A stretch of DNA of 64,000 nucleotides from CAWALV01 sp963782965 (GCA_963782965.1 CAWALV010000006.1:124001-188000); one strand, 5' to 3'. Counted from the first letter of the stretch, positions 51,450 through 59,766 are shown. Numbers and translations are program-made. The notes: a model not told the origin generated them from the letters alone.

Positions 51450-52265
51450 ATGGGTCATGGCGCCGGCGCACAGATCCGCCGGCACCGACCTCGCGCCCGG
51501 CAGCCGATCGTGCTGTTCGTGCTTGCGGCCGTGGGAGCGATGTTCCTCGTCCTGCCGCTCGTCGCGCTGTTCGTTCGGGCGCCGTGGGGCACGTTGCCGC
51601 AGCAGCTGCGCGCGAGCGGGGTGACGGCCGCATTGCGGCTGTCGTTGGAGACGGCCACCCTGGCGACCGCGATCGCCTTGCTCCTCGGCGTCCCGATCGC
51701 GTGGTGCCTCGCGCGGCTCGACTTTCCAGGCCGGGCCTTCTTGCGTGCGCTGATGCTGCTCCCGCTCGTCCTGCCGCCGGTCGCCGGCGGCATCGCCCTG
51801 CTCTTCGCGTACGGACGCCGCGGGGTCGTTGGCGAGTGGTGGTTTCGGGCGTTCGGCTGGTCGTTGCCCTTCACGACCGCGGGCGTCGTCGTGGCGGAGA
51901 CATTCGTCGCGATGCCCTTCCTCATCGTCGCGGTCGAGGGTGCGCTGCGAGGCCTCGACGTGCGCTACGACGCCGCCGCGGCGACTCTTGGTGCCACGAA
52001 GCTGTTCACCTTTCGCCGGGTGACCTTGCCCATGCTGATGCCAGGCATCGTCGCCGGTGCCGTGTTGTGCTGGGCACGTGCGCTGGGTGAGTTCGGGGCC
52101 ACGATCACGTTCGCGGGCAGCTACCCCGGTCGAACGCAGACGATGCCGTTGCAGGTCTACCTCGTGTTGCAAGACGATCCGGACGCCGCCATCGTGCTGA
52201 GCCTCGTCCTGCTGGTCGTCTCCGTCGCGGTACTCGTGACCTTGCGCGACAGGTGGTTGCGCTGA
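51450..52265 (+). CDS. modB: Molybdate ABC transporter permease
   Basis: A 271-residue ModB permease with about five or six TM helices (FVLAAVGAMFLVLPLVALFV first). RLSLETATLATAIALLLGVP and the EAA loop RYDAAAATLGATKLFTFRRV, then LPMLMPGIVAGAVLCWARAL and GEFGATITFAGSYPGRTQTM, are hallmark ModB sequences. ATG 51450 with GAGG upstream is preferred. An ATG at 51420 would overlap modA by 23 bases. Confidence 0.92.
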   Translation: MGHGAGAQIRRHRPRARQPIVLFVLAAVGAMFLVLPLVALFVRAPWGTLPQQLRASGVTAALRLSLETATLATAIALLLGVPIAWCLARLDFPGRAFLRALMLLPLVLPPVAGGIALLFAYGRRGVVGEWWFRAFGWSLPFTTAGVVVAETFVAMPFLIVAVEGALRGLDVRYDAAAATLGATKLFTFRRVTLPMLMPGIVAGAVLCWARALGEFGATITFAGSYPGRTQTMPLQVYLVLQDDPDAAIVLSLVLLVVSVAVLVTLRDRWLR

Positions 52266-53425
52266 TGCCGCCGACGAACGCCGACCCAGCGGCCAACGCC
52301 GAACCTGCGGCCGGACCGGCGGCTCCACTGCTCGCCATGCTCGACGCGCACTTCGCCGTGTCGCGAGGCGAGTGGTCGCTCACTCTCGATGTCGCGGTCC
52401 GGCCGGGCGGCGTGACCGCGCTGCTCGGTCCGAACGGCGCCGGTAAGACGACGGCGCTGCAGGTACTGGCCGGCCTGCGAAAGGTGGATCGTGGCCGCGT
52501 CGTCGTTGCCGGCAGTGTGGTCGACGAGCCTGCGACGAGCACGTTCGTCCGCCCCGAGGAGCGCTCGGTCGGGGTGGTGTTCCAGGACTACCTGCTGTTT
52601 CCGCGGATGTCGGCGCGCGACAACGTCGCGTTCGGGCTGCGCGCCCGAGGTGTACCCCGAGACGCCGCACGGCGGGTGGCAGACAACTGGCTCGACCGGA
52701 TGGGCCTCCTCACGATGGCCGGACGCCGTCCGGGTCAGCTCTCCGGGGGGCAGGCGCAACGGGTCGCGCTGGCCCGAGCGCTCGCCATCGAACCCGCCGT
52801 GCTGCTTCTCGACGAACCCCTTGCCGCACTCGACGCCGCGACCCGGATGGCTGTCCGGGGCGACCTGCGCAAGCACCTCGAGGGTTTCGCCGGAGCGACG
52901 ATTCTCGTCACTCACGACCCGCTCGACGCGCTCGTTCTGGCTGACGAGATCGTCGTCGTGGAAGGCGGTCGGGTCGTGCAAGCAGGCCCGCCCGCGACGA
53001 TCGCCCGCCATCCCCGAACGAACTACATCGCTCAGCTCGTCGGCCTGAACCTCTTCCGCGGCAGGGCCTCCGGCACGATCGTGACTTTGCACGACGGGAC
53101 GACCCTGACGATCGCGGATCCCTCGGAGGGCGATGTGTTCGTCGGAGTGCGGCCGGGCGCGGTGGCGATCTATGCGGAGCAGCCGCACGGCAGCCCGCGC
53201 AACAGCTGGCCGGCGGAGGTCACCGGCATCGAGCAGCAGGGTCATGGGGTGCGGGTCGCCACCGCCGGACCACCAGACATGATCGTCGACGTCACAGCCG
53301 AGGCCGTGGCTGAGCTTCGGCTGAACGTCGGATCGCCGGTGTGGCTGACGGTGAAGGCTACGGAACTCGTTGTCTACCCTGCACAAGTACCGTCGGCGGC
53401 CCTGGGCCGATCGGATGAAAATTAG
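52265..53425 (+). CDS. modC: Molybdate ABC transporter ATP-binding protein
   Basis: A 386-residue ModC. Walker A is GPNGAGKTT, the Q-loop is VVFQDYLLFPRMSARDN, the signature LSGGQAQRVALARAL, Walker B VLLLDEPLAALD, and the switch His lies in LVTHDPLDA. The C-terminal ~120 residues contain TOBE/Mop-like strands (FVGVRPGAVAIYAEQ, AEVTGIEQQGHGVRV) for molybdate-dependent control. ATG 52265 overlaps the modB stop (TGATG). Confidence 0.93.
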   Translation: MPPTNADPAANAEPAAGPAAPLLAMLDAHFAVSRGEWSLTLDVAVRPGGVTALLGPNGAGKTTALQVLAGLRKVDRGRVVVAGSVVDEPATSTFVRPEERSVGVVFQDYLLFPRMSARDNVAFGLRARGVPRDAARRVADNWLDRMGLLTMAGRRPGQLSGGQAQRVALARALAIEPAVLLLDEPLAALDAATRMAVRGDLRKHLEGFAGATILVTHDPLDALVLADEIVVVEGGRVVQAGPPATIARHPRTNYIAQLVGLNLFRGRASGTIVTLHDGTTLTIADPSEGDVFVGVRPGAVAIYAEQPHGSPRNSWPAEVTGIEQQGHGVRVATAGPPDMIVDVTAEAVAELRLNVGSPVWLTVKATELVVYPAQVPSAALGRSDEN

Positions 53426-53475
53426 CTGCCGCACGGCCGTTTCTTCTCGCGCTGCCGCACCATAGGATCGCCCCT

Positions 53476-54078
53476 GTGCACGAGTCTGAGTGGGAGTTCG
53501 AACCCAACGCGAGGAGCGTGGGTGCGGCGCGCCGGCTCGTGCGCGCAGCACTCGACGACGCTGGTGCCGGGGAGAACGGCTGGGCCGTCGCCCATGTCGT
53601 CAGCGAACTGGCCACGAATGCCGTCGTCCATGCCGCGACGCATTTCGTCGTGCGGGTTCGAGTGGAGGACTCCCACGTGCGGGTCGAGGTGACGGACAAC
53701 GTCCCTCACGCCCGCGCGGCCCGGCGTCAATTCTCTTCGCAGGCCACCACCGGTCGTGGCTTGCAGCTGATCGAAGAACTCGGCGACGCGTGGGGGGTAG
53801 AGGTCGACGGCGCCACCAAGACGATTTGGTGCGAGGTGAACAGGGTTCCCGGGGCGTCGGGGAAGGGTGTTCGCGACGGCTCGCCCGGCAGAGGCGCCGG
53901 GGCCGGTGGCAGCCGCGGAGTTGGCCGCCGCGCACCCGCGAGGCCGTCGTCCGCGGACCGCGGTTCGCGCGACGTGACTTCCGTAGCCGGCCCGGGCATC
54001 ACGTGCGCCGACCGGGTTGAGCGGCCGACGAGCGCACCGGCGGTCGGGTCGGTGTCGACGCCCTCCTTGGCCGCGTGA
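53476..54078 (+). CDS. HATPase anti-sigma/RsbW-like protein
   Basis: A 200-residue protein whose first ~130 residues form a GHKL ATPase of the RsbW/SpoIIAB kind: N box VVSELATNAVVHAATH, G1 VEVTDNVPHA and G2 TTGRGLQLIEELGDAWGVEV. No sensor or dimerisation domain is present. The last ~70 residues are a Gly/Arg/Ser-rich disordered tail. Such proteins bind and phosphorylate anti-anti-sigma factors or hold sigma factors. GTG 53476 starts it. It overlaps the next gene by GTGA, so that product may be its partner. Confidence 0.8.
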   Translation: MHESEWEFEPNARSVGAARRLVRAALDDAGAGENGWAVAHVVSELATNAVVHAATHFVVRVRVEDSHVRVEVTDNVPHARAARRQFSSQATTGRGLQLIEELGDAWGVEVDGATKTIWCEVNRVPGASGKGVRDGSPGRGAGAGGSRGVGRRAPARPSSADRGSRDVTSVAGPGITCADRVERPTSAPAVGSVSTPSLAA

Positions 54079-54548
54079 GGAATCCGTTGTACGACGTACA
54101 GCTTCTGCGAATCCCGGTCCAGTTGAACGCCAGAGCGCAAGAGCACGGGGCCGAACTCATGCGCGAGATGTACCTGATCGCCGAACAGCTTCGCGACGAC
54201 CCGCAGGAGGCGCACCTGCCGGTGCGGTTGGTCACGTTGGTCGATGCTTTGACCGCGCAGTACGCGGCGTTCACGACAGGGCAAGCGCGCCAACTCGACC
54301 AAGCGATCGCCGAAGGTGCGGCCGAGATCGACCTGCACTACAACGTCCCGAAGTCGCTCGCCGAAGACGCGGCACGCCTCGACGCCATGCTCGACGAAGC
54401 CGATCGGTTCTGCCTCGAGGGCAAGCATTTGCTCACCTTGGCGACGCCCCCGGAGCTGGTGCGTTATCGCCGCTGGCACCTCGGGGAGTTCTCAGCGCAG
54501 CTCTCCGGCCGACCCCCCACGCCCTGGCCCGACTACGCGGCGCAGTAG
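54075..54548 (+). CDS. Conserved-looking helical protein coupled to the HATPase gene
   Basis: A 157-residue, mainly helical cytosolic protein. It starts RNPLYDVQLLRIPVQLNARA, continues EHGAELMREMYLIAEQLRDD, LTAQYAAFTTGQARQLDQAI and ends LVRYRRWHLGEFSAQLSG. I do not recognise a named family. Translation is coupled to the HATPase gene through GTGA. A role as the effector or antagonist of that protein is a reasonable guess only. Confidence 0.6.
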   Translation: MRNPLYDVQLLRIPVQLNARAQEHGAELMREMYLIAEQLRDDPQEAHLPVRLVTLVDALTAQYAAFTTGQARQLDQAIAEGAAEIDLHYNVPKSLAEDAARLDAMLDEADRFCLEGKHLLTLATPPELVRYRRWHLGEFSAQLSGRPPTPWPDYAAQ

Positions 54549-54554
54549 CTGCGG

Positions 54555-55292
54555 TCAGCCCCGCGTAGCGCGGCTGCGAAGTTGCATGTGCAGCACGAGC
54601 CGTCGGATCGCCTCGGCTTGGGCGCCCGTGGCCTCGAAGGCGATGACGGCTTCGCTTTCCTGCGGCCCGGCCTCCGTCGTGCGCAGGATGTAGCCCGGGA
54701 CGGTGACCGCCATGCCGCCGATCATGGCGTGGACGACGGTTGGTTCGAGTTCGGAGACCTGTCGCTGCGGAATCCGCACCCGGAAGCCGCCCTCGGACAC
54801 ATCGATCGTCGTACCGGGCAGCGTTTCGCCGCCGACCTGCACGGACACGTCGACTGCTGCGCGAACCCGTATGTAGCGACGACGTTGTACGAGGATTGCC
54901 TGCCGTAGTGGCCGCAAACGCCAGCGCCGCGCCGTCCCGGCACCGTGCTCGAGTTCGCAGCGCTGCTCGTAGCGACCGCGCGGCGACAGCCAGGACAGGT
55001 CGATCTCTCGGGTGCCGCTCGCGATCAGTGCCGCGTTCGCGCCGGTGGGTGCGGTCACGACAACCGCGTCGGGCGTGAGGTCTTCGACCCGGGTCGAATA
55101 CTCCTCGCCGTGGCGGTGCGCAAGGCGCACGGACACCGACGAGTTGAGGGCAAGCGCAGGAACGGCCCCGGTCATGACCTGGCTCACGACGGCCGAGGGG
55201 GTTCGGTTCGATGGAGGTGCGCTCCCACGAGATCTTTGCTCGGCAGGTCCTGCCTCGAAGGCAAGCGTTTCTGCCGGGTTTTCCGCGCGCAT
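54555..55292 (-). CDS. PilZ-domain (YcgR-like) c-di-GMP receptor
   Basis: A 245-residue protein with an N-terminal YcgR-like flagellar-brake fold (ALALNSSVSVRLAHRHGEE, DAVVVTAPTGANAALIASG) and a C-terminal PilZ domain. The c-di-GMP motifs RRRYIRVRA (RxxxR) and TIDVSEGGFRV (D/NxSxxG) are intact. Such proteins slow flagellar rotation when c-di-GMP rises. It lies just after flbD on the same strand. Starts are possible at 55292 or ATG 55175. The shorter form lacks a ~39-residue disordered head and may be the real one. Confidence 0.85.
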   Translation of the reverse strand: MRAENPAETLAFEAGPAEQRSRGSAPPSNRTPSAVVSQVMTGAVPALALNSSVSVRLAHRHGEEYSTRVEDLTPDAVVVTAPTGANAALIASGTREIDLSWLSPRGRYEQRCELEHGAGTARRWRLRPLRQAILVQRRRYIRVRAAVDVSVQVGGETLPGTTIDVSEGGFRVRIPQRQVSELEPTVVHAMIGGMAVTVPGYILRTTEAGPQESEAVIAFEATGAQAEAIRRLVLHMQLRSRATRG

Positions 55293-55339
55293 CGCGGCCG
55301 ACGGCCGCGCGGTATCAGACGATGCAACGAACCTGCCGT

Positions 55340-55684
55340 TCAGTCCGGAGTCGTGACGACCCGGAGCGGGGACGGCCGGTCGCCTGCGGGAACGGTCTCG
55401 GGATGCCCGGGTCGCACATCGGACGACGGGTCCTGCTGGTACTCGTGGTCCAACACGCTCGCCCGGGCGATGACCTGGCTGCGGAACTCGCGCACCTTGG
55501 CCAATAGGTCATCGAGCGATTCTTCGACGACGTAAGGCGTCCCGCCCACCAAGGTGATGACGGTTCCGGTGCTCTGCGCACCGGCCGCGCCCGACTCGTG
55601 CAGCGAAACCGGCGCTTCGACACGCTCGATGAGGTCCGGGTTGAGGGCGAACGGAACTCCGTCGAGGCGAGTCAACATGATCAT
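55340..55684 (-). CDS. flbD: Flagellar protein FlbD family
   Basis: A 114-residue protein whose first part matches FlbD: MIMLTRLDGVPFALNPDLIE at the start and VITLVGGTPYVVEESLDDLL ahead of AKVREFRSQVI. An insert (PVSLHESGAAGAQSTG) and a ~30-residue hydrophilic tail make it longer than the usual 60-80 residues. FlbD-family proteins occur in flagellar operons but have no firm function. ATG 55684 has GGAG seven bases upstream. A longer frame to 55741 is not needed. Confidence 0.85.
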   Translation of the reverse strand: MIMLTRLDGVPFALNPDLIERVEAPVSLHESGAAGAQSTGTVITLVGGTPYVVEESLDDLLAKVREFRSQVIARASVLDHEYQQDPSSDVRPGHPETVPAGDRPSPLRVVTTPD

Positions 55685-55793
55685 GTCGTTCTCCGTCCGC
55701 ATTGCCCGCACAGCCTGCTTAGGTACAACTCCTCCCTCCATCCCTCCCTTCGGCCGCTTCGCAGGCGATCTGAGTGCACCTGGCGCACAGAAA

Positions 55794-55830
55794 GCCGGCG
55801 CCCGCGACGGGGTTCGTCGCGGGCGCCGGC
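55794..55830 (-). terminator. Terminator of the fliA-like gene
   Basis: A 15-bp perfect stem (GCCGGCGCCCGCGAC and complement) with a 7-base loop. On the minus strand it is followed by TTT. It lies 31 bp after the sigma-factor stop. Confidence 0.85.
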
Positions 55831-55860
55831 CACCCGATGGAGGGGTGCGCGTGTCCTGGG

Positions 55861-56793
55861 TCAGGCGGCGCCGGAGATGCGGGCGGGCTCGCCGGTCGTG
55901 GGGACGCCGCTCGGCTGGCGTGCACTGATGCGGGTGCGGAAGTCCGAGCTGGCTGCGATCGTCGCGTAGTAGGCGGCCCGGCGACGAGCGACGCAGCCGT
56001 CTGCGCGTGTTTCCGCGGGCAGATCCTGTGGCGCGAGCATCGCCGTCATACCGTCCTTGAGCAGAGCGAGTGCTTCGGCCCGCATCTGCGAAATCCGCGA
56101 CTCGGTGACCCCGAGTTCGGCCGCGATCTCGGCCATCGGGCGCTCCTGAAGGAAATAGCCCTCGACGACGACGCGCAGCCGGTCAGGTAGGGCGGAGACG
56201 GCATTCACCAGGTAGGCATGTCGTTCGCGCTCGACCAGCACTTCTTCGGGGCCGGGGTCCTGGTGCGGCAGCATTCCTTCGAGCGTGCCGGCCTCCGAGA
56301 AGCCCTGCAGGCTCAATACGACCGAGCGATGGACGTCGTCCTCGGCCGCCGACAGCTCACCGAGGGAAACCCCCAGGTGCTGCGCCAGCTCGGCTTGGGT
56401 CGGATGCCGACCGAGCGCGGCGGCCAGTTGCTCTTCCGCTGCGGCGCGCTGCCGGGCCTTCGACCGCACCGAACGGCTCGCCCAGTCGTGGCTGCGCAGT
56501 TCGTCGATGAGCGCGCCGCGAATGCGGACCGTGGCGAACCGCGCGAACGGCACGCCGCGGGAGTCGTCGAAGCTTCGGGCGGCCTGCGCCAGCGCCATCA
56601 TGCCGGCCGACATCAGGTCGTCGCGGCTGACGTGTCCGGGCAGTTTGCTCGCGGTTTCTGCCACGAGGTAGCCCACCAACGGAAGGTTGTCACGGACGAG
56701 GTCGTCGTCCGCGTTGGTTCGGACGGCGTGGTCGTCGATGCTGGTTCGGACGGCGTGGCCGTCGATGCTGGTTCGGACGATGTCGTCGTCCAT
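55861..56793 (-). CDS. fliA: FliA/WhiG-type RNA polymerase sigma factor with repeated N-terminus
   Basis: A 310-residue sigma-28-type factor: region 2 (LVGYLVAETASKLPGHVSRD, LMSAGMMALAQAARSFDD, FARFATVRIRGALIDELRSH, DWASRSVRSKAR), region 3 (QLAAALGRHPTQAELAQHLG) and region 4 (LPDRLRVVVEGYFLQERPMA, EIAAELGVTESRISQMRAEA). It would direct transcription of flagellar genes. The N-terminus consists of four 9-residue repeats (MDDDIVRTS, IDGHAVRTS, IDDHAVRTN, ADDDLVRDN), an in-frame expansion of the sequence that normally leads into region 2. A ~45-residue tail follows region 4. The start is ATG 56793 or 56817. Confidence 0.88.
   Translation of the reverse strand: MDDDIVRTSIDGHAVRTSIDDHAVRTNADDDLVRDNLPLVGYLVAETASKLPGHVSRDDLMSAGMMALAQAARSFDDSRGVPFARFATVRIRGALIDELRSHDWASRSVRSKARQRAAAEEQLAAALGRHPTQAELAQHLGVSLGELSAAEDDVHRSVVLSLQGFSEAGTLEGMLPHQDPGPEEVLVERERHAYLVNAVSALPDRLRVVVEGYFLQERPMAEIAAELGVTESRISQMRAEALALLKDGMTAMLAPQDLPAETRADGCVARRRAAYYATIAASSDFRTRISARQPSGVPTTGEPARISGAA
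56686..56793. repeat. 27-bp tandem repeat inside the sigma-factor gene
   Basis: Three well-conserved 27-bp units (56713-56739, 56740-56766, 56767-56793) share TGGTTCGGACG and GTCGTCGAT cores. A fourth diverged unit is at 56686-56712. They encode nine residues each, in frame, ending at the start codon. Confidence 0.85.
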
Positions 56794-57074
56794 GCCGGGT
56801 CGTGATGTGCCTGCCATGGTGGAGTCATCGCCGTGAGACCCCCACCTTCTTGACTCCAAACGGGCTAATACTCGCCGACCGGCGGCGAAACTGCTCGTAG
56901 TGACTACTTCCGCCTCAGCATTCGGCGGATGACGCGTCGACCAGACGCGTGATTCACGATGCGACCGCAGCGGCTCGGCGCCGCCGTCCGGACCCCGCGC
57001 CCGCATAATCACGCGAAAAGCCGGGCCGACGCGCTCAGCCGTTCCCGTCGTGCGACCGATGGTGAGAGCGCAGC

Positions 57075-57602
57075 GTGAATAATCCATCCCGGGTGCTGCA
57101 CGCCCTGGGCGTCTCAACGTTGGAGGAGCGCGTGTCGGGCTTCGCGGCCGTGTCCGACATCTTGTGGCGCGAGCGCGAGCTCCTCGACGTCCTGCTGTTC
57201 AAGCTCGAACAGGAGCGGCTGCTGCTGGAGGCGGGCGAGCCGCAATGGCTCCCGCGGGCCAGCCGGGAGATCGAGCTCGTGCTCGAACAGCTGCGCCTGA
57301 CCGAACTCACGCGCGTCCTGGAAGTCGACGGCCTCGCCGCCGAGCTCGGCCTGCCCGCAGGCACCACGTTGCCCGATCTCGCCGCCGCGGCTCCCTCTCC
57401 GTGGCGCGACCTCTTCGTTGCCCACCTCCAGGGCTTCACGCAGTTGAAGGCGCGGGTTTGCGAGGCGGCGCAGACGAATCGACTGGCGCTACAGGCTGCG
57501 CGCGACCGCGCGCAGCGGCGGCTGGCGACGCTCGAGCGGGGAAAGCCCGGTGCGGGGCTCGCCGGGAGCGAGCCCGACGAGTCGTTGCCGGTGCGCGGAT
57601 GA
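57075..57602 (+). CDS. flgN: FlgN-like flagellar export chaperone
   Basis: A 175-residue coiled-coil protein (ILWRERELLDVLLFKLEQER, LLLEAGEPQWLPRASREIEL, VLEQLRLTELTRVLEVDGLA, later QLKARVCEAAQTNRLALQAA). The arrangement of a long helical hairpin ending in a helix with RDRAQRRLATL fits FlgN, which protects the hook-associated proteins FlgK and FlgL before export. GTG 57075 is the start. It diverges from the sigma gene over a 281-bp gap that probably holds both promoters. The family call rests on helix pattern and flagellar context. Confidence 0.65.
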   Translation: MNNPSRVLHALGVSTLEERVSGFAAVSDILWRERELLDVLLFKLEQERLLLEAGEPQWLPRASREIELVLEQLRLTELTRVLEVDGLAAELGLPAGTTLPDLAAAAPSPWRDLFVAHLQGFTQLKARVCEAAQTNRLALQAARDRAQRRLATLERGKPGAGLAGSEPDESLPVRG

Positions 57603-57967
57603 TCCCCGACCAGGACGACGGTCGCCGGCCGGTCGATGGCGTGCGCGTCACCGCGGCCGACCTCGCCGCGCTCGAGGAATACACCAACGTGCTCACCTAC
57701 GAGCGCGCTCTCGCCGATGAGCCGGGACGGCGCGAAGCCGTCGCGCTCGTGGTCGATTCGCTGTCGTTGTTGCTCGACGACACGACCGCCCAGCCGGCCG
57801 GGACTGCGCAACCGGGCGGAACGCAACCGGGCGGGCAGGGGGAGTCTGCGGGGCCCGACGAGCACGCGGAGTTGGCCATGTTCGACCTGGGCTTCACCGC
57901 TGCGCTCGCCGTGATCGACACGCCGCTGCCGGCGTCGCTGCTGGCGTTCCTGCGCCACGGCGACTGA
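57599..57967 (+). CDS. Hypothetical protein of the flagellar cluster
   Basis: A 122-residue acidic protein (RVTAADLAALEEYTNVLTYE, PGRREAVALVVDSLSLLLDD, a Gly/Gln/Pro linker of TAQPGG type, then AELAMFDLGFTAALAVID). It is coupled to the FlgN-like gene by ATGA. No known family was recognised. A chaperone or anti-sigma partner would suit its size and place but is only inference. Confidence 0.6.
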   Translation: MIPDQDDGRRPVDGVRVTAADLAALEEYTNVLTYERALADEPGRREAVALVVDSLSLLLDDTTAQPAGTAQPGGTQPGGQGESAGPDEHAELAMFDLGFTAALAVIDTPLPASLLAFLRHGD

Positions 57968-57993
57968 GCCCGCCGCAGCCGCGATGCGTCACG

Positions 57994-58008
57994 CCCGGGT
58001 AGCCCGGG
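57994..58008. terminator. Small hairpin between convergent genes
   Basis: CCCGGG-TAG-CCCGGG lies in the 47-bp gap between the flagellar hypothetical gene and the small zinc-binding gene. The stem is short, so function as a shared terminator is uncertain. Confidence 0.4.
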
Positions 58009-58014
58009 TTGCGG

Positions 58015-58164
58015 TTAGCTGTCCGATTCGACCGGTTTGATCGAGTGGCACGGGCACCCACCGCAGGCCACCTGGAGGCGGTCAGAGGTGCGCGGTTCTC
58101 CGGACGGCGAATGCACGATGGCGCAACTGCACTCCGGACACGTGTCCACGTACACGATCTGCAT
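58015..58164 (-). CDS. 49-residue putative zinc-binding protein
   Basis: A very small protein with two cysteine knuckles (DTCPECSCAIVHS and VACGGCPCHSIKP), enough for one zinc-ribbon. It starts at ATG 58164 behind AAGG. A longer frame is open to 58245. It resembles stand-alone zinc-ribbon proteins of unknown function. The 58165-58383 gap upstream shows nothing certain. Confidence 0.5.
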   Translation of the reverse strand: MQIVYVDTCPECSCAIVHSPSGEPRTSDRLQVACGGCPCHSIKPVESDS

Positions 58165-58383
58165 CCTTGGGATATCGGCACCGGTGGCAACGGGATGTAG
58201 GGCCCCCGCCTGCGGGTGTTGCTGGCCGCCGGGCGGGGACAACAAGAACCGTGATCACGGTCAGAAGGTGACCCGAATAGGTCATTTTCCGGTGGGTGAT
58301 CTGCCGGTTACGTTTGGATCGTCCTGACCCGCGACCGGCCCGTTCGAGCGGTAGAGGCGTGGGTGCGGGCGAAGGGGTACTCG

Positions 58384-58566
58384 ATGGCCGACATGGCGTG
58401 CGAGCGGATTGAACTCGACTTGCGCGTGCAGGATCCAGCCGCTCTGGAAGAGATCGAGCTCTACAGCGAACTGATCATCCTCGCTGGAGCGAGCGAGCGG
58501 CCGCTCAGCCGTGACGAGATCGACCAGGCGCTCGGCCTGGCGCAGGCAGCCGCCGCCCAGTCCTAG
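58384..58566 (+). CDS. 60-residue hypothetical protein
   Basis: A small acidic, helical protein (MADMACERIELDLRVQDPAA, then EEIELYSELIILAGASERPL and SRDEIDQALGLAQAAA). ATG 58384 is seven bases from AAGGGG, a good ribosome site. No family was recognised. It lies alone between the small zinc-binding gene and mshD. Confidence 0.6.
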   Translation: MADMACERIELDLRVQDPAALEEIELYSELIILAGASERPLSRDEIDQALGLAQAAAAQS

Positions 58567-58637
58567 GTCCTAGGCGTAGGCCGGTGGGGCGCCGCGGCGC
58601 TGCGGCACGGGCCGGCGCCGGCCGCGCCGCGGCGCGA

Positions 58638-59657
58638 TCACCCGTGGTGGAAGAGGACGTCGGTGTCCCAGTGGCTGAAGCCGAGCGACTCATAGAGGCG
58701 GATCGCTGCGGCGTTGTCGGCCTCGACGTACAGCATGACCTGGTGCAGGCCCTTGGCCCGCAGGTGCCGCAGGCCCGTCACCGTCAACATCCGGCCCAGG
58801 CCGAGCCCTTGCGCGTCGGGATCGACGCCCAGCACGTACACCTCGCCGATCGGTTCGTGCCCGTGCACCATGGGCGCCGTGGTGTGCGTGTGCGGATGTT
58901 CGTGCGGACCGTCGAGCGGATGCTCATGGGGGTGCACATGCGGCGTATCGGCCGACGCCCCGTGCACCTTCGTCCAGTGGAACGCGACCAGGGTTCCGTC
59001 GCGCTCGGCCAGGAAGAAGCCGGCCGGGTCGAACCACTCCTCGGCCATCCGGCGATGCAGGTCTTCGCGAGTCCAGCCGCCTTGCTCGGGGTGATCGGCG
59101 AATGCCTTGGCGTTGAGCGCCAACCACCTGTCGTCGTCCGTGCCGGGCACGAAGGTGCGGACCGTCACGCCCGGCGCCGGCTGGATGCGTGGCAGCGGCG
59201 CCAGCAGCGAGCGGCGCATCTGCCAGAGCACCCGGGATCGCCGAAAGCCGAGCCGCTCGGCCATCGCCGACGCCTCGGGTAGCTCACCATGCGCCCACAA
59301 CCGCAGGTGCCCGTCGGTTCGCCGCAACGCCTCATCGACCAACGCCCGACCCAGACCGGCGCGTCGCAACTGCGGTGCGACGACCAGTTCAGCGCTCGGC
59401 CACTCGACCGGGTCGGTCACGTCGAGGTGGGCGTACGCGGCGAGGCCTCCCCCGTCGCTTCGCCCGTCGTCCCACAGCAGGAGGTTGCACGCGCGCTCGT
59501 CGCCCCCGTAGCGCATGTGCAACATGACGTGTTCGGAAAGCGGCGGGACGCCGTCTGCCTCGGTGGCGTCGTCGACGAGTGCGGTGACTGCCGCGACCTG
59601 CCGGGCGGTGAGCCGGCCGAGCACCTCGAGCCGCGTACCGGCAGGACTGTTCGCCAC
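58638..59657 (-). CDS. mshD: Mycothiol synthase (MshD)
   Basis: A 339-residue tandem GNAT acetyltransferase that acetylates Cys-GlcN-Ins with acetyl-CoA, the last step of mycothiol synthesis. The N-terminal GNAT shows VVAPQLRRAGLGRALVDEAL and the C-terminal one EVYVLGVDPDAQGLGLGRML with YVEADNAAAIRLYESLGFSH. Between them, at about residues 236-266, an unusual His-rich stretch (HPHEHPLDGPHEHPHTHT) is present. GTG 59657 follows GGTGACAAG. It lies next to glnR as in Mycobacterium. Confidence 0.93.
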   Translation of the reverse strand: MANSPAGTRLEVLGRLTARQVAAVTALVDDATEADGVPPLSEHVMLHMRYGGDERACNLLLWDDGRSDGGGLAAYAHLDVTDPVEWPSAELVVAPQLRRAGLGRALVDEALRRTDGHLRLWAHGELPEASAMAERLGFRRSRVLWQMRRSLLAPLPRIQPAPGVTVRTFVPGTDDDRWLALNAKAFADHPEQGGWTREDLHRRMAEEWFDPAGFFLAERDGTLVAFHWTKVHGASADTPHVHPHEHPLDGPHEHPHTHTTAPMVHGHEPIGEVYVLGVDPDAQGLGLGRMLTVTGLRHLRAKGLHQVMLYVEADNAAAIRLYESLGFSHWDTDVLFHHG

Positions 59658-59707
59658 CTTGTCACCGTAACGGTGGGCAGCGCTCGCTCGCGTCAGCGGT
59701 CGCCTGG

Positions 59708-59763
59708 TGTGCTGGTGTGCCGGTGTGCCGGTGTGCCGGTGTGCTGGTGTGCTGGTGTGCCGG
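59708..59763. repeat. 8-bp tandem repeat, seven units
   Basis: Seven units of TGTGC(C/T)GG run from just after the mshD start to just before the glnR stop, filling most of the gap between these leftward genes. Units alternate between TGTGCCGG and TGTGCTGG. The tract could be length-variable and, lying upstream of mshD, could alter its expression. Confidence 0.9.
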
Positions 59764-59766
59764 TGT

